NCBI GenBank assembly: GCA_032690845.1
Contig: CM064429.1
Coordinates: 11,688,569 to 11,752,568, forward strand
DNA: 64,000 nucleotides
Direction of reading: 5' to 3'
From: Eleusine coracana subsp. coracana
Taxonomy: Eukaryota; Streptophyta; Magnoliopsida; Poales; Poaceae
The notes below the pieces were generated by a model, which was not told the origin of the DNA, searched no databases, and was given only the letters and a program-made list of their open reading frames with translations. The translations under genes and the position numbers were made by a program. Shown in pieces: positions 11,336-22,394 of this stretch; the first letter of the stretch is position 1, and each line of letters starts with the position of its first letter.

Positions 11336-12025
11336 AAACTTAAATACCAAAGAGGAAACACGAATACTTACTTAAAAATGAAAGCATCTGTCGAGGTACA
11401 AGCATGGGAAAGATCGCCGACAAGCCCGACGCTTCCCCTCACTCTCCCTCACTCTCTTCCTATTTTCTAAGCACTTTGGCAGTGCTAAAGTCTTTGGAGT
11501 GGAGCTCTAAACTCTCTTATTGTGTGTGTTTTGGAGTGGAGGCACTCCCCTCCTTATATAGGGCCCAAAGGCGGTTCCTGGAGGCAGTAACTCCCGCCCT
11601 AAGGACGGGAACCGACCTTGGAAAGGCGGTGGGAGACCCCCCGAGCAGGCCTGGGCCGAGTGGGCCCTAATGCTGTTCGGCCGAACACATGTGTTTGGCC
11701 GAATATCAACCGACGCCCCTCGGTCATGGCCTTCTCCGGGACGCTGACTTACTGTTCCCATTTGTTAGGCCTTGTGGTATGTCGGTTTGCTCTGTTTATG
11801 GGCCCGTGGATCCTTGTGTTGTGCTTTGATTGGCTGGAAGTTTGTTTCCTCCTCTAATTACATGTGCTTTCCCTCTAATACATGAATAAATCATCTGCAT
11901 ACAAATATTCACCAACACTTATGGAAATTGTTAGTAATAAACTCCTACCACTATGTTGGTTATTTATTTTATATGTTTTATGCAGGCAATTGACGATCGA
12001 ATTTAGCATTTAAGAACCGTCAACA
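11336..12025 (-). repeat. Truncated Athila-type LTR (iii), minus strand
   Basis: It starts TGTTGACGGTTCTTAAATGC on the minus strand at 12025. It has a TATA-like CCCTATATAAGGAGG (about 11566-11552) and the palindrome TGTTCGGCCGAACA (11674-11687) upstream of it. At the low-coordinate side it passes straight into 3' UTR sequence, so this is probably the 5' LTR of an element whose PBS, gag and pol have been lost. Confidence 0.55.
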
Positions 12026-12299
12026 CCGACTCGCTCGCCTGTGCCACCCACGCCCACGCGCTACCGCAGCCATAGCCATCGCCTAGCGCATCGCCGCCGC
12101 TCTAGCGCGCTCTAGCACCCATGTTTTGTTGATGTTTGTGGTCATTGATGAGTTGTGCTTTAATTCAACGTTTTAACTCATTTTGTGATGCACTTGGTTT
12201 CTTTACATTCCTGCCCGTTCTTCTCTTTTGAGATTTGTATGTGGAATGTTTGGTGCACTAACGTGTGATGCAGGATTATTATTCTATAGTGCAGTTGTG
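12026..12299 (+). other. GC-rich patch and copia 3' UTR remnant
   Basis: The first 100 bases are GC-rich and unassigned. From about 12120 the sequence resembles the 3' UTR continued at 13983, and is split from it by the solo LTR at 12300-13982. No gene seen. Confidence 0.4.
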
Positions 12300-13982
12300 T
12301 GTAAGCTTCATGACCATTAATGATTGGATCCCCAAAGTATGAATATTTTAGTGATAGATGACAACTATCAAATTATAGGCTAATATCTACGCGAGTGTTG
12401 TCTATGTAGAAATCATCTCTAAACTATACTATAAATCATATGGATGATGGTTGCCTTGGCGATTGATGACAATGACCACAAGCATGGAGGCTTGATGAGC
12501 TTGATGGAGTCCAAGGGTTGATGAAGATGGATCAAAGCTAAGGACGAGCTATGGAGCAAGTGTTGGGAACACTTGTCTAGTTCTTAGGGCTTTGAGTCCA
12601 TAGGAAAAACTGGGCTATCAAGGGGGTCTAGGTCATGTCTCTTAGGTCACACTAGTTGGTGATGTGCATGGATGCTCAGTGAAATCATAGGCATTAGGTG
12701 ACAGTGCAGAAGCCAAGGAGCTGTTCGGAGAAGCCGGGAAACAAAGTCAAGCGAGGACGAGGAGTTTCAGCTTCTAGACAGAGTCACCGGACAGAGGATC
12801 AGTGGAGACCGGACTGTATGGTCACTAAGTGAACAGGAAATCCAGAGAAGAAGATTCAGCGAGGCATCTGCTTGTGTTGGAGCTGTAGAGACAGGACGGT
12901 CCAGTCTACAGACCGAATGGTTCGGTCTGTACCGATGTGCACAGGGCAGAGAGGAAGCGAGCTCTGGAATGTTTCTGTAGTGGAGAGAGAAAGTCTAACC
13001 GGATGGTCCGGTCAGCTGACAGAACAGTCCGGTCAGTACGAGATCTTCGGCGCACAGTGAAGCCAACGGCTCTGGGAGCCATTCGTAGAGTGACCGAACG
13101 GTCCGGTCAGGCTGTGACCGGACAGTTCGGTCAGTACGCCCAGAAAGGAGATTTCGTGGACCAACGGCTAATTGGAGGTTGGAAGCCTATATAACTTCGT
13201 TGCTGGTGTCTTGGAGACCAGTCTTGGCCAGTGGAATTGCTTGGAGCATTTGGTGAGAGCCAAAAGGCAAAGAGGAGAGCACTAGGAGGAGATATTGCAT
13301 ATCTTGAGATTGCTAGTGAGAGTAACTTGAGCATTGATGCACATCTAAGGCTAGGGTGTCCTTGAGGATGTGATCTAGGTTGTTACTCTTGGTCTATGGT
13401 GAGACCTTAGGTGTCGATGATCGAGCCTATCGTGATCGGTTGTGAAGGTCATCACACGTTTGTACACGGTTTGAGCCTATCGGTGAAAGGGACATCGCTA
13501 GTGAGCGCCCGCGTCGGCTCGGGGAGTCTGGCAAGTTCTCGAGGGAGATAAGCTTGTGCCTTGGTGGCAGCGGTGACGCGCACCGTGTCTTCACTCCGGG
13601 AGTGATTGCGGGCTCGTGGGCGAGAAGTCTACATTGGTGGCGGGAGGGATTGGGACTCCAGCGGTAGTGGTCCAACGAGGATTAGGGGAACGCTCCATCC
13701 TTCCGAGACCTCGGGAAAAAATCATGAGCATTCCTTGATCCCTGTGTTACTATTCCACAATTGTGTGTTCTAGTAAATAGGTTGAATTGTGGCTTGCATA
13801 GGCTAGTGTGTTTGGCTTCCGCGCTTGCTATCATCATGAACACTAGCATATGTAGGGTCTTGGCCTACTAGGATTGTTAGGTTGCAACGATTGCTAGGTT
13901 CGTGTAGTGTAAATTGAAGTATTCGGATTCGTGGTCGGCTTACCGATTCAACCCCCCTCTCGGTACGCCTTTGGTCCTTACA
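12300..13982 (+). repeat. Solo LTR of a SIRE-like copia element (LTR B)
   Basis: It starts TGTAAGCTTCATGACCATTAATG and ends TTTGGTCCTTACA. It is followed by neither PBS nor internal sequence. The flanks are TTGTG (12295-12299) and TTATG (13983-13987), a 5-bp duplication with one change, which supports a solo LTR made by LTR-LTR recombination. The TATA box is CCTATATAAC at 13186-13195, and CCGGT/ACCGG dyads cluster at 12790-13140. It is very similar to the LTR at 28441-30112. Confidence 0.8.
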
Positions 13983-14266
13983 TTATGCCTTGATGATGTA
14001 TGTTTTGCAGGAATTTCTCTTATACTACATCATCATCATGTTGTGGTTGACATAAGATTTGCTCTCTTATATCTTATGCATGACACCACACATCACCGAC
14101 CATCATCCTATAACACTTTTCTTTCATATACATATGAGCTCTTGATGGGTTGATCTTGAGGTAAGACTTGTGTCTTATTCTTTTCTTTTCCTCTTTTTCT
14201 TGATCTCGTTTCATTTGGTTGGTTGGATTAAGTAGTGTTGTCATCAATCATCAAAAAGGAGGAGAT
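13983..14266 (+). other. Copia 3' UTR remnant with polypurine tract
   Basis: No coding sequence. It ends CATCAAAAAGGAGGAGAT (about 14249-14266), a polypurine tract touching the LTR that starts at 14267. Confidence 0.6.
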
Positions 14267-16144
14267 TGTAAGCTTCATGACCATTGGTGTTTGAAAAGCC
14301 CAAGGTATGAATGTTTTGGTGATTGAGTAACAACATGAAATGGTTACTAATGCCTAAATCTAGTGTTGTGGATGTGGAACAAACTTTTAACTCAAATATG
14401 AACATGGTGAATTTCACCTTGATGATCAATGGAGGACTCGGTGGAGTACCATGGAGATCTTGATGGAGAGTCGCGGTGATGGAGATGGATGAAGGCTAAG
14501 GACAACTAGGTCCAAGTGTGTGTGGTTACTTGGCTAGTATGTAGGCTTGAGTCCATAGGAAAAACCGGACTATCAAGAGGGCACGAATCATTCTCTAGGC
14601 TTCACTAGGGTTAGAGTGTTGGGATGCTCGAGTAAAGCTCTAGGACACTTAGAGTGACAGTGGAGAAATATTGATCAAGGCTTGGAAGCTTGGAGACGAG
14701 TCAAGAGGACATCAAGTTTCAGCTTCGGGACAAGTCACCGTATGGTACGGCGTGGTCGCCGTAGGGTCCATTGAGAAATGCTCCTGTACACATAGGTATG
14801 TGGGTATCACCGTATAGCGCGAAGGTTAAGTCACCGTAAAGTACGGTGAATGCCAAGAGTTGTACAGAAGGGACAGAGACTCTGGACTGAAGATCGTTGT
14901 TAGCGAGTCAAGGAGGTGAAGGCCATTTTTTGGTACTTCCTGAAGACCTTACGGTGAGGTTGCCATAAGGTATGATGACCTACAAAGGAGGAGAAGTGGC
15001 CAGAACTCAAGTGTTGTCGTTGACGTTACGAGGAGGTCGCCGTAGGATATGACAATTGGAGGGGTTGAAGTGACCAGTTTTTGGTACTCTTTGGAGACCT
15101 TACAGCGATGTCGCCATAAGGTATAGTGACCTAGAGGATTTGTGCATAGAGAGGCACTAGAGATCAGAGGTCACCATATGATTGAGTGGAGGTCACCGTA
15201 TTGTACGATGACTATACTCAGGTCGTCGTACTAGACGGTGGTACATTACGGCGATGGGCTCTCAGGTTCGCCAGCTTTTTGGCAACGGCTAGTGATGTAA
15301 TTAGAAACTATATATAGTTGTTACTGGGGTCTTTCAGACCTCTCTTGGCTATTTGGATAGCTCGGCAAAGTTGGGGAAAGCCAAGAGGTGAAGAGGCGAC
15401 ACTAGAGCAAGGATTGGAGCCATCTTTGAGTGTCTCGGAGAGCAACACAAAAGCATCCCCTGTCTCTAGGCTAGGAGAGGTTGTAGAGAGGATTAGTGTT
15501 TTTACTCTTGGTCTATGTCAAGACCTAGACTAGTTAGGTGTCGGTAATCTAGCGTATCGTATCATGACGTATTGTGAAGGCTGTGACAAGTATGTACAAG
15601 GTTTGAGCTCGTCTTTGAATGGAGCATCATGAGAGAGTGCCCGTGCGTGCACTCCGGGAGTGCAGCAAGTCCTTGAGGGACGCAAGCTTATGCTCGAGGA
15701 GTCAAGGACTCGATGAGCAGTGGTCACGCAACCACGCCATCACTCCGGGAGTCATACGGGCTTGTGTGCAAGGACTCCACGGTTGGTGACGGGAGTGATC
15801 AATACTTCGATAGGAGTCGATCCAACGAGGATTGCCTCCCGATACCTCGGGCTAAAAATCAATGAGCAATCTCTAAATCCCTCTTTACTTATCGTCTTTA
15901 ATTCCGCACTTTTATGTGTGTAAGTAGAGATAGGATTGTTATGGACTTGTTTGCTTCTTGATCGGCTTGGCTTCACTTACATTACATAATATCACTAGAA
16001 TTGTTAGTCTTGGCTTGGTAGAATTGCATAATACTTGTCGTTAGCAAGGTGGAAGATTTAGTGAAATTAGATTGAGTTGATAATCCATATTACAGGTCCA
16101 ATTCGACCCCTCCCCCCCTCCCGCCGGACTCCTAGATCCTTACA
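14267..16144 (+). repeat. 3' LTR of a SIRE-like copia element (LTR C)
   Basis: It starts TGTAAGCTTCATGACCATTGG after a polypurine tract and ends CCTAGATCCTTACA. The TATA box is CTATATATAG at 15309-15318. Upstream (14740-15260) is a cluster of CACCGTA...TACGGTG motifs, including TCACCGTAAAGTACGGTGA at 14831-14849. The next bases are not a PBS. Length about 1878 bases. The motif sequence differs from that of LTRs A, B and D, although much of the rest is shared. Confidence 0.75.
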
Positions 16145-16814
16145 AGACGACAAATATCAAGGAAGGATCGACATCGAACAAGGAGCTTCCCTGATGAGAG
16201 CAGAGAAGAAAATATTTTAATAATATTAAAATGTATTAAAATAATTTGATGGTAAATTTCTAAAATTAGTATCTTTTGTGTAGAGAAACCAATTCTCCCA
16301 TGCTAAAACCCTATCTCAGAGGTAAAACTGTAAAGCCGCATCATCCCCTCTCCTGCGCTCATAAGCTCATTTGCCCCCAGTCCCGCCGGATTCCTTTTCC
16401 GCTCCATCACCGCCGACTGGCAGCAGGCGGCTGGAGGACAAGACCGACCGTACCGAGATCATGTCCCATCAACACGCTCCGCCCGCCTTCTCCTCCTCCT
16501 TCGCGCTCTCTGCTGGTACGGATTTGTATTCTACTGTGTGAGGTTTGAGTTCGATTTTTTCAACCCTAGCAGACTGATTTTTAGCATTCTATTGGTTGCG
16601 GATTTGTTTTGTTCAGTATTCTTGCGATTTTTATCTAATTTATATCTATTCATGATGTATTTAGGCTCTTCTTCTTGACATTGCAAGATCAATCTGCCTT
16701 CTGCTGAAGTCGAGTCCGTTCCTGCTATAATGTATGGTGACATTAAAGTGATAATTTTTTAGGTCGCAATTTGGTGTAGGGGCCTTGTATTGAATTTTGA
16801 CGATTCTTTTCCAG
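16145..16814 (+). promoter_or_regulatory. Presumed promoter, leader and leader intron of the PPR gene
   Basis: No separate gene is convincing here. GC-rich DNA from 16320 to 16510 looks like a first, mostly untranslated exon. A GT donor may lie at 16514 (CTGCTG|GTACGG) or 16732 (TAAT|GTATGG). The acceptor TTCTTTTCCAG ends at 16814. If the donor is at 16732, the last two bases AT join G at 16815 to make an ATG in the PPR frame. If it is at 16514, the frame has no upstream ATG before a stop. Confidence 0.4.
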
Positions 16815-17316
16815 GTGGAGGAATGCTTCTTTGAGACTCTGGAGAGATGGGGGCTACCAGCTGTCGTCCCAAAGGCTTCCGGTTGGGTATTCAGAAAATC
16901 TTCTCCACCTGATTCGGAAATTTTGCTCTGCCTCCACTGAGTCTTTCTCAAACAGCAAAGTTATTGATGAATTCCGAGATCAGGATGCAACTGATATGTC
17001 CCATTTCGATAGCGAGGCCAGCCCCTGCGATGTTATTGGTGCCACTAATAAAGGATTCAAGAAACAACGAACCAAGAATGGACATGGAACAAAAGCTAAC
17101 ATTTCGGTGCCTCGGGCATCTCCCGATACTGAAGAGAAATTTCCCGACAGAGCCTTCCAACCTTCTCTTTTCCAGATCGTACTTGACACTCCCAGGAACT
17201 TCCTTACATCTGTTTTTGATAAATGGATTCAAAATGGTAACCGCCTTGAAAGGGATGAAGTATTGCGTGTTTTGTTTCATCTCAGGAAGCAACGGATGTA
17301 CAGCAAGGCTTTACAG
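16815..17316 (+). CDS. PPR protein, first coding exon
   Basis: Following an acceptor (TTTTCCAG|G), the frame reads WRNASLRLWRDGGYQLSSQR, then LPVGYSENLLHLIRKFCSAS. This Arg- and Ser-rich, acid-free start looks like a mitochondrial targeting peptide (inference). A linker follows, then the start of the repeat region (FQIVLDTPRNFLTSVFDKWI, DEVLRVLFHLRKQRMYSKALQ). The exon ends at the donor TTACAG|GTATTG. There is no ATG in frame near the start inside the exon; a start codon split by the leader intron (AT|G) would give a protein of about 582 residues. The 167 codons here contain no stops, which supports a live gene. Confidence 0.75.
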
Positions 17317-17821
17317 GTATTGTTTTGTCAATTTTGTAATTATTGTGACTGCTAATTTCCATCACATCAGGCATATATTTTATAATAGAGTACGTTTCAA
17401 GTGTAGAGCTAGTGGTAAACCAGGTACTCTTTAGCATTTACTCTGGCTTACTTTTTTCACTCCATTTTGTTAATGATCGTCTTAAGCTGAAATATTTCTA
17501 CCTGTCCCCATGTGATATCTGTTATTCAAGCACGCTTTTGAAGGCATGATTAATAAAAAGCTTAACTAGAGATCAATCTCCTGTCCATGTTACATCTTGG
17601 AATGGAGTTACATGCTGAGGCTTTCAAAATAGTACAATTGCTTGATGACATGCCAGCATATTTATTTTAGTGCTCTTACAAAACTGGAAATTGGTCTTTC
17701 TGAAAGGAAGGGTGGAGAACCATGAAGAACTTTGGATCTTTATAGAAATGTAACTACTGTGGGGTTTATAAAAAAGAAACTTACAGGAACGGAACTAAGC
17801 TCGGTTGGCCACCCTGGCCCT

Positions 17822-18860
17822 GAGGAGGGGTGGTAATAAAACTCGTAACTCGATAGCTCGTTTGACTCGGAGGCGAACTCGGCTCGACTTGATTCAGCTC
17901 GTTCTAATTTTAAACGAGCTGAGCTAATTTATTAGCTCGTTATGTTAACGAGCTAGCTCGACCGGGCTCGTGAGCTGGCTCACGACCCTAACGAGCTGTG
18001 AAATGTTTAAAGCTACAACCTACCTATGGTTATGAATTATGACCCAGCCTATCACAAGTCAATTCAACGGTATAAGTACAAATCCTAAACATTTAAAGAT
18101 AATAATAACCTACTCTTAATGAGCTAAAGTGGTAAACTTATAGTTGGAGCACTACTATTTTTTCTCTTATATAGCTTATAATGAATACTTAGTTATTAAT
18201 TTTGTGTGAATACTTAGTTATCTTCCTATAAAAATATATATTTCAGTGACCAAGCTCGATGAACATATGGATTAGTAATGTTTGATTTACATCTTAAATT
18301 TTTTGATGGTTTAAAATATATGATAGTTTTATATGATATTCCCTCCATACTTCAAAAAGAAGTCGTTCTGGGTCCATAGCTGATTTTACAAAAGCAAGTA
18401 GTTTTCTCGAAAAGCAAAAAAATATTATGGTTGTGGAGAATTGAACCAGCAACCTCATAGGTTGAGAACTTTTGCTTCACAGCAACAACCACTAGGGTGA
18501 GCACACATTATTGATTGGGTTAGTTCCAAGACGTCTTTAATAAGAACAGAGAGGGAAAATACCTTTTAATTAATGAGTCATTGGTATGCTAAATCATGTC
18601 CTAAACGACTTCTCTTTCAAGTATGGAGGGAGTATATGTTATTTCTTTGTTTTTTATTAATGACTAAAATAATATGTTTTTAAGTAAAGCTCGACGAGCC
18701 ATAATGAGCTAGCTGGTGAGCATAATGAGTCGAGCCGAGCTACAATATTAACTCGTTAGTATAATGAGCCGAGCCGAGCCGAGCTAGCTCATTATACTAA
18801 TGAGCTATAACGAGCTGGTGTCGAGCCGAGCCAAGCCGGCTCAATGGCCCCTGAGTAAGC
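17822..18860. repeat. Palindrome-rich GAGCT/CTCGGCTCG repeat, possible hAT-type MITE
   Basis: Both ends are rich in CGAGCTAGCTCG and CGAGCCGAGCC motifs in opposite orientation, so the ends can pair. The left end starts near GAGGGGTGGTAA. The right end, read in reverse, starts CAGGGGCCATTGAGCC, which resembles hAT-type CAGGGG ends. I found no clear 8-bp duplication, so the class is tentative. Confidence 0.45.
18339..18632. mobile_element. Stowaway-type MITE (Tc1/mariner)
   Basis: The left end is TTCCCTCCATACTTCAAAAA and the right end, reversed, is CTCCCTCCATACTTGAAAGA. The inverted repeats continue into GAAGTCGTT. The element is flanked by TA on both sides (18337-18338 and 18633-18634). Length 294 bases, no ORF. 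A tRNA-like stretch lies inside (about 18430-18505, minus strand). Confidence 0.85.
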
Positions 18861-19226
18861 TCCACCTCTGCATATGAGGACACCCATTATGCACATTACT
18901 GCCAGGTCTTGATTATTCATAACCCCTGCATTGTTTTGGGAAAATTTTGGCTTCGTTTTATTATGAAAATTGTTTCTTTAATCAATACTATGGTTTTAGT
19001 ATATAGGTCTCTGCAGTTTTGCTGCCTTTCTGTTAGTTGTTGAACAATTTTTTTCTTGAATGTATAATTTGGCAATTCGTCGAAATTTCACATGCAAAAA
19101 TACTGTTTCGACAATATGAATAGTTATAATTTTGCCACTCATCTGAAACAATTCACCTTTACTTGTGTCATATTCGAAATTTTAAAATTATGAAGCAAAA
19201 TTCACATTTTTCCTGGATATCTACAG

Positions 19227-20471
19227 TTTGTGGAGTGGATCTATAGAGGAAAGCTGCTAAATTTTGAAGAGCAAGATTATTGTTGTCATCTTGATCTGAT
19301 AGCCCGCAACCATGGAATTGAAGCTGCTCGAAAATACATGGAGAGGGTCCCAAAACCCTTCAGGAGTGAGGTGCTCTATGAAACTCTACTTGCTAGTTGT
19401 GTGTGTTTGACTGATGTCCAGAAGGCAGAAGACGTCTTCAAGGAAATAAGGAATTGTTCTTTACCTTTAACTGTCTCTGCTTGCAACCAAATGTTGTTGC
19501 TGTACAAGAGGGTTGCTCGCACGAAGGTAGCTGATATTCTCATGCTGATGGAAAAGGAAAATGTGAAGCCTTCTCTCTTTACATACAAGCTCCTGATTGA
19601 CTTGAAACAGCGGTCAAATGACACATTAGGCATGGAGGCAGTTTTAGATACAATGAAGGCCAATGGTGCTGAGCCAGATGTTGCCACTCAGGCAATGGTT
19701 GCGAAATTCTACATATCAGGAGGCCTCACAGCAAAAGCTGAAGAAGTTATTAGGGTGATGGAAGTATATAAAAGTAACAATCGGCATGCCTTCAGATCTC
19801 TTCTTGACCTCTATGCTATTCTTGGCAGGCCAAATGATGTAGCGAAAATATGGAAGTTGTGCGTTGAACCTAATTTGGATGACCATTTGGCTGCAATTGA
19901 GGCATGGGGTAAACTTGGCCATATAGAACAAGCAGAAGAGATCTTAGAAGCCCTGCTAAAGACAACACCCAGGCTCACTTCCAAGTACGTCAATGCAATG
20001 CTGAATGTGTATGCAGAAAATAAACTTCTGGCCAAGGGCAAAAACTTTTTAGAAAGGATGTGTTCTGCTGGGTGTCCAAGTGGCCCTCTTACTTGGGATG
20101 CGATTGTTAGCCTTTATGTGAATTCAGGTGAGGTGGCAATGGCTGACTCATTTCTGTTGAAGGTGGCAGAAAAAAATCCCGACAGAAATCCACTATTCCG
20201 CTCATACATAAAATTATTGAAGGCATTTGCAGAAAAGGGTGATATCCATAATGCTGAGAAGATATTTGATAGTCTGAAGAAATTGCGGTACCCGGGAAGG
20301 ACACCGCCTTATGAGTTCTTACTTGGAGCTTATGTCAATGCTAAGGTTCCAGCCTATGGGTTCTTGGAGAGGATGAAAGCTGACAATATGCGCCCAAGCA
20401 AGGCTGTGATCAAACAGTTGAGTTATCTCAGAAACTTACAAAAAGGAGGCAATCCAGAAATAGTGGAGTGA
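19227..20471 (+). CDS. P-class pentatricopeptide-repeat protein, main coding exon
   Basis: The acceptor ATCTACAG|TTTGTG continues the frame as ALQ|FVEWIYRG. The exon gives 414 codons and a TGA stop. PPR helices of about 35 residues recur through it: ADVFKEIRNCSLPLTVSACN, MLLLYKRVARTKVADILMLM, KPSLFTYKLLIDLKQR, EPDVATQAMVAKFYISGG, TPRLTSKYVNAMLNVYAEN, GPLTWDAIVSLYVNSGEVA and GDIHNAEKIFDSL. No E, DYW or SMR tail is present, so it is P-class. Such proteins bind organellar RNA. The length and two-part layout resemble Arabidopsis PPR596-type mitochondrial proteins (from memory, not searched). Intact frame. Confidence 0.9.
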   Translation, partial: FVEWIYRGKLLNFEEQDYCCHLDLIARNHGIEAARKYMERVPKPFRSEVLYETLLASCVCLTDVQKAEDVFKEIRNCSLPLTVSACNQMLLLYKRVARTKVADILMLMEKENVKPSLFTYKLLIDLKQRSNDTLGMEAVLDTMKANGAEPDVATQAMVAKFYISGGLTAKAEEVIRVMEVYKSNNRHAFRSLLDLYAILGRPNDVAKIWKLCVEPNLDDHLAAIEAWGKLGHIEQAEEILEALLKTTPRLTSKYVNAMLNVYAENKLLAKGKNFLERMCSAGCPSGPLTWDAIVSLYVNSGEVAMADSFLLKVAEKNPDRNPLFRSYIKLLKAFAEKGDIHNAEKIFDSLKKLRYPGRTPPYEFLLGAYVNAKVPAYGFLERMKADNMRPSKAVIKQLSYLRNLQKGGNPEIVE

Positions 20472-21251
20472 ATATTCTTTTTTTTTTCATCCATTTGTGG
20501 TTGAACTGGTTAAAATTGTTTTCAAAAAGTTTCATGCAATAAGGAATAGCCTAGACTGTAGGAAATAGTGAGGTGACTTGGATAGCATGGCCTGTAGGAT
20601 AGAAGAGACCACCTCTGTCCTGTTACCTTTCTGACATGAAATTTATTTTCCTATTCACTGTGTTACAGGATGATAATAAGGTTGTTTGTCAGAGTTGCAA
20701 GCTTCTTTTAACCGTGTTTGTGGTTGGATTCATAATCCTTGACTAATAATTAAACCAATATTATTATTATTTTGCTCAGCCTGTTTCCATACATAAATGT
20801 AGACTGGTTCATTTTCTTAAGAATATCTTTGGCCAAATCAGCCAGAATTTCGCACGAGGAAAGATGCCAGATTCCACCACATGTTTGGCGCCGTTGCGCT
20901 CTATCTTGTGCGAAACCTTTCCCCTGTTCTATGCTAGGGATCCAGATGCAAATAGTCTGAAATTGAGATGTCAAAATGTTTATTGATATTGGACGTTGCC
21001 GTATAAATTTGTATAAAGGAACGCCAAATGTAATAACGGATCCTTGTTTACAATGCCAAAATCAATATATCAGTTTGCTACTTTTTTTTTATTATTTTCG
21101 TATCACATGTAAGCAATTCCTTTCAAAGAATAAAATAAGCCATGTTTTGCGCGTAGATGAGGTTGATCCAATATTGATTGAGATTGAAGTCTAACGTGAA
21201 TTACAAGCTCAGCACAACTGGTCATGTGTAATGTTTGTTTCCAATCTTGCA
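20472..21251 (+). other. 3' untranslated and downstream region of the PPR gene
   Basis: AT-rich with possible poly(A) signals (AATAAGG near 20540, AATAATAAG near 20670). Short ORFs on either strand carry no recognisable domain. Nothing else was identified. Confidence 0.4.
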
Positions 21252-21260
21252 AAAAACAAA

Positions 21261-22196
21261 GCGTCAATTATGTTCTTGCCCTCACTTTCAAATCAGGTTT
21301 TGTGATTTTACCCCCACTTCAAAAATGAAGCCGGACTTTACCCCTATTCCGTTAGAGCTAGTTAATGGTGTTAGATCAGCTGTAAAGAGACAATAATACC
21401 CTTGCTTAGTTATTGTGATTTTGGCCTCACTCCACTTTTGATTTTGTGATTCGAACCTTAGTATAGATATTTCAAATATTCAAAATTTAAAATGTTTTAT
21501 AATTTTTTACAGAATTTTGACATATTTTAAGCATCATTCCAGCAATATTTTGACACAATTTTAGCACCAATTCAACAACATTTTTGTTGAATTCTAGCAG
21601 CATTATGACATAATCTCAGCAACATTTCACCGTTTGCGTAGTCTCCGTCGCTAACCCTCCTTCCCTGCTGCTTCTCACGGTTCTATTGCCAACCTACCTT
21701 CTCTGTTGGCTGCTAAGCCCCCTCGCTCTGCTCCAGGCACGTCGTGTGCTAATAGGCCCTCTCGTCACGCACGCAGCCTGCTATAGGGCGATCGGCCACG
21801 AGCACTCCTCGTCTTTTGCGCGCGTCAACGTGATCCTGCCTAGAAAAGCCCTCTGTGAACCTCCGTGCAGCCACCTGCCCAGCTCTGCCACGCCACTGTC
21901 TGCTACCGCCGTTTCCATTAGGGTTAGATTTGTACGTGAGAAACGCACGGGCGAGACCACGTATGTAGACAGAGGAACGAACACTGATCTAGAAAGATGA
22001 GAGATCGGACCAACTATGTGAGGGCATTTTTGTCTTCTGCCTATTTTCCAATCATTTTCTTAATTCACTTAACGTTAAAAGTTGGGGTTAACGGTGGGCT
22101 CAAATTCAAAAAAATAAAGGTAATATCACAAAATCTCAAAAATGAAAGTGAATTCACAATTAAAACTCAAACTAGGCGTAAGAACACAATTGTCCC
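21261..22196. mobile_element. Non-autonomous Mutator-like element (MULE)
   Basis: The left end GCGTCAATTATGTTCTTGCC and the reverse of the right end GGGACAATTGTGTTCTTACG form long imperfect inverted repeats that extend inward (TTTTGTGAT.TTACC, CCGTTA). A perfect 9-bp duplication AAAAACAAA flanks it (21252-21260 and 22197-22205). Nine-base duplications and long TIRs are Mutator features. No transposase is present. A GC-rich block (about 21640-22000) sits inside and may be captured genomic DNA. Confidence 0.88.
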
Positions 22197-22394
22197 AAAA
22201 ACAAATGTTTGTTTCCCTGAAGGCATGATGCAGCTATTTGTTCCTCTAGTTAAGTATATGTTCCCAATCTACTGGACACTGCTCAATTTGTAGATTATTT
22301 CTAAAAAATATTGATACTCTATAATGAATAAAAAAGTATTGATTATATGGCCAGATGTGCTAAACTGTTGTAAGGGTATTTTGGTCTTTTATAA

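Larger units (their letters stand above)
17317..19226 (+). other. PPR gene intron, about 1.9 kb, enlarged by repeats
   Basis: Consensus GT...AG ends join two codon-phase-0 exons. The intron is enlarged by a GAGCT-palindrome repeat (about 17822-18860) with a Stowaway MITE inside it (18339-18632). The rest shows nothing recognisable. Confidence 0.85.

Noticed and set aside
18430..18505. A tRNA gene
   Set aside because: A and B boxes are recognisable, but the arms do not pair well and it lies inside a MITE. Reported as tRNA-like only.
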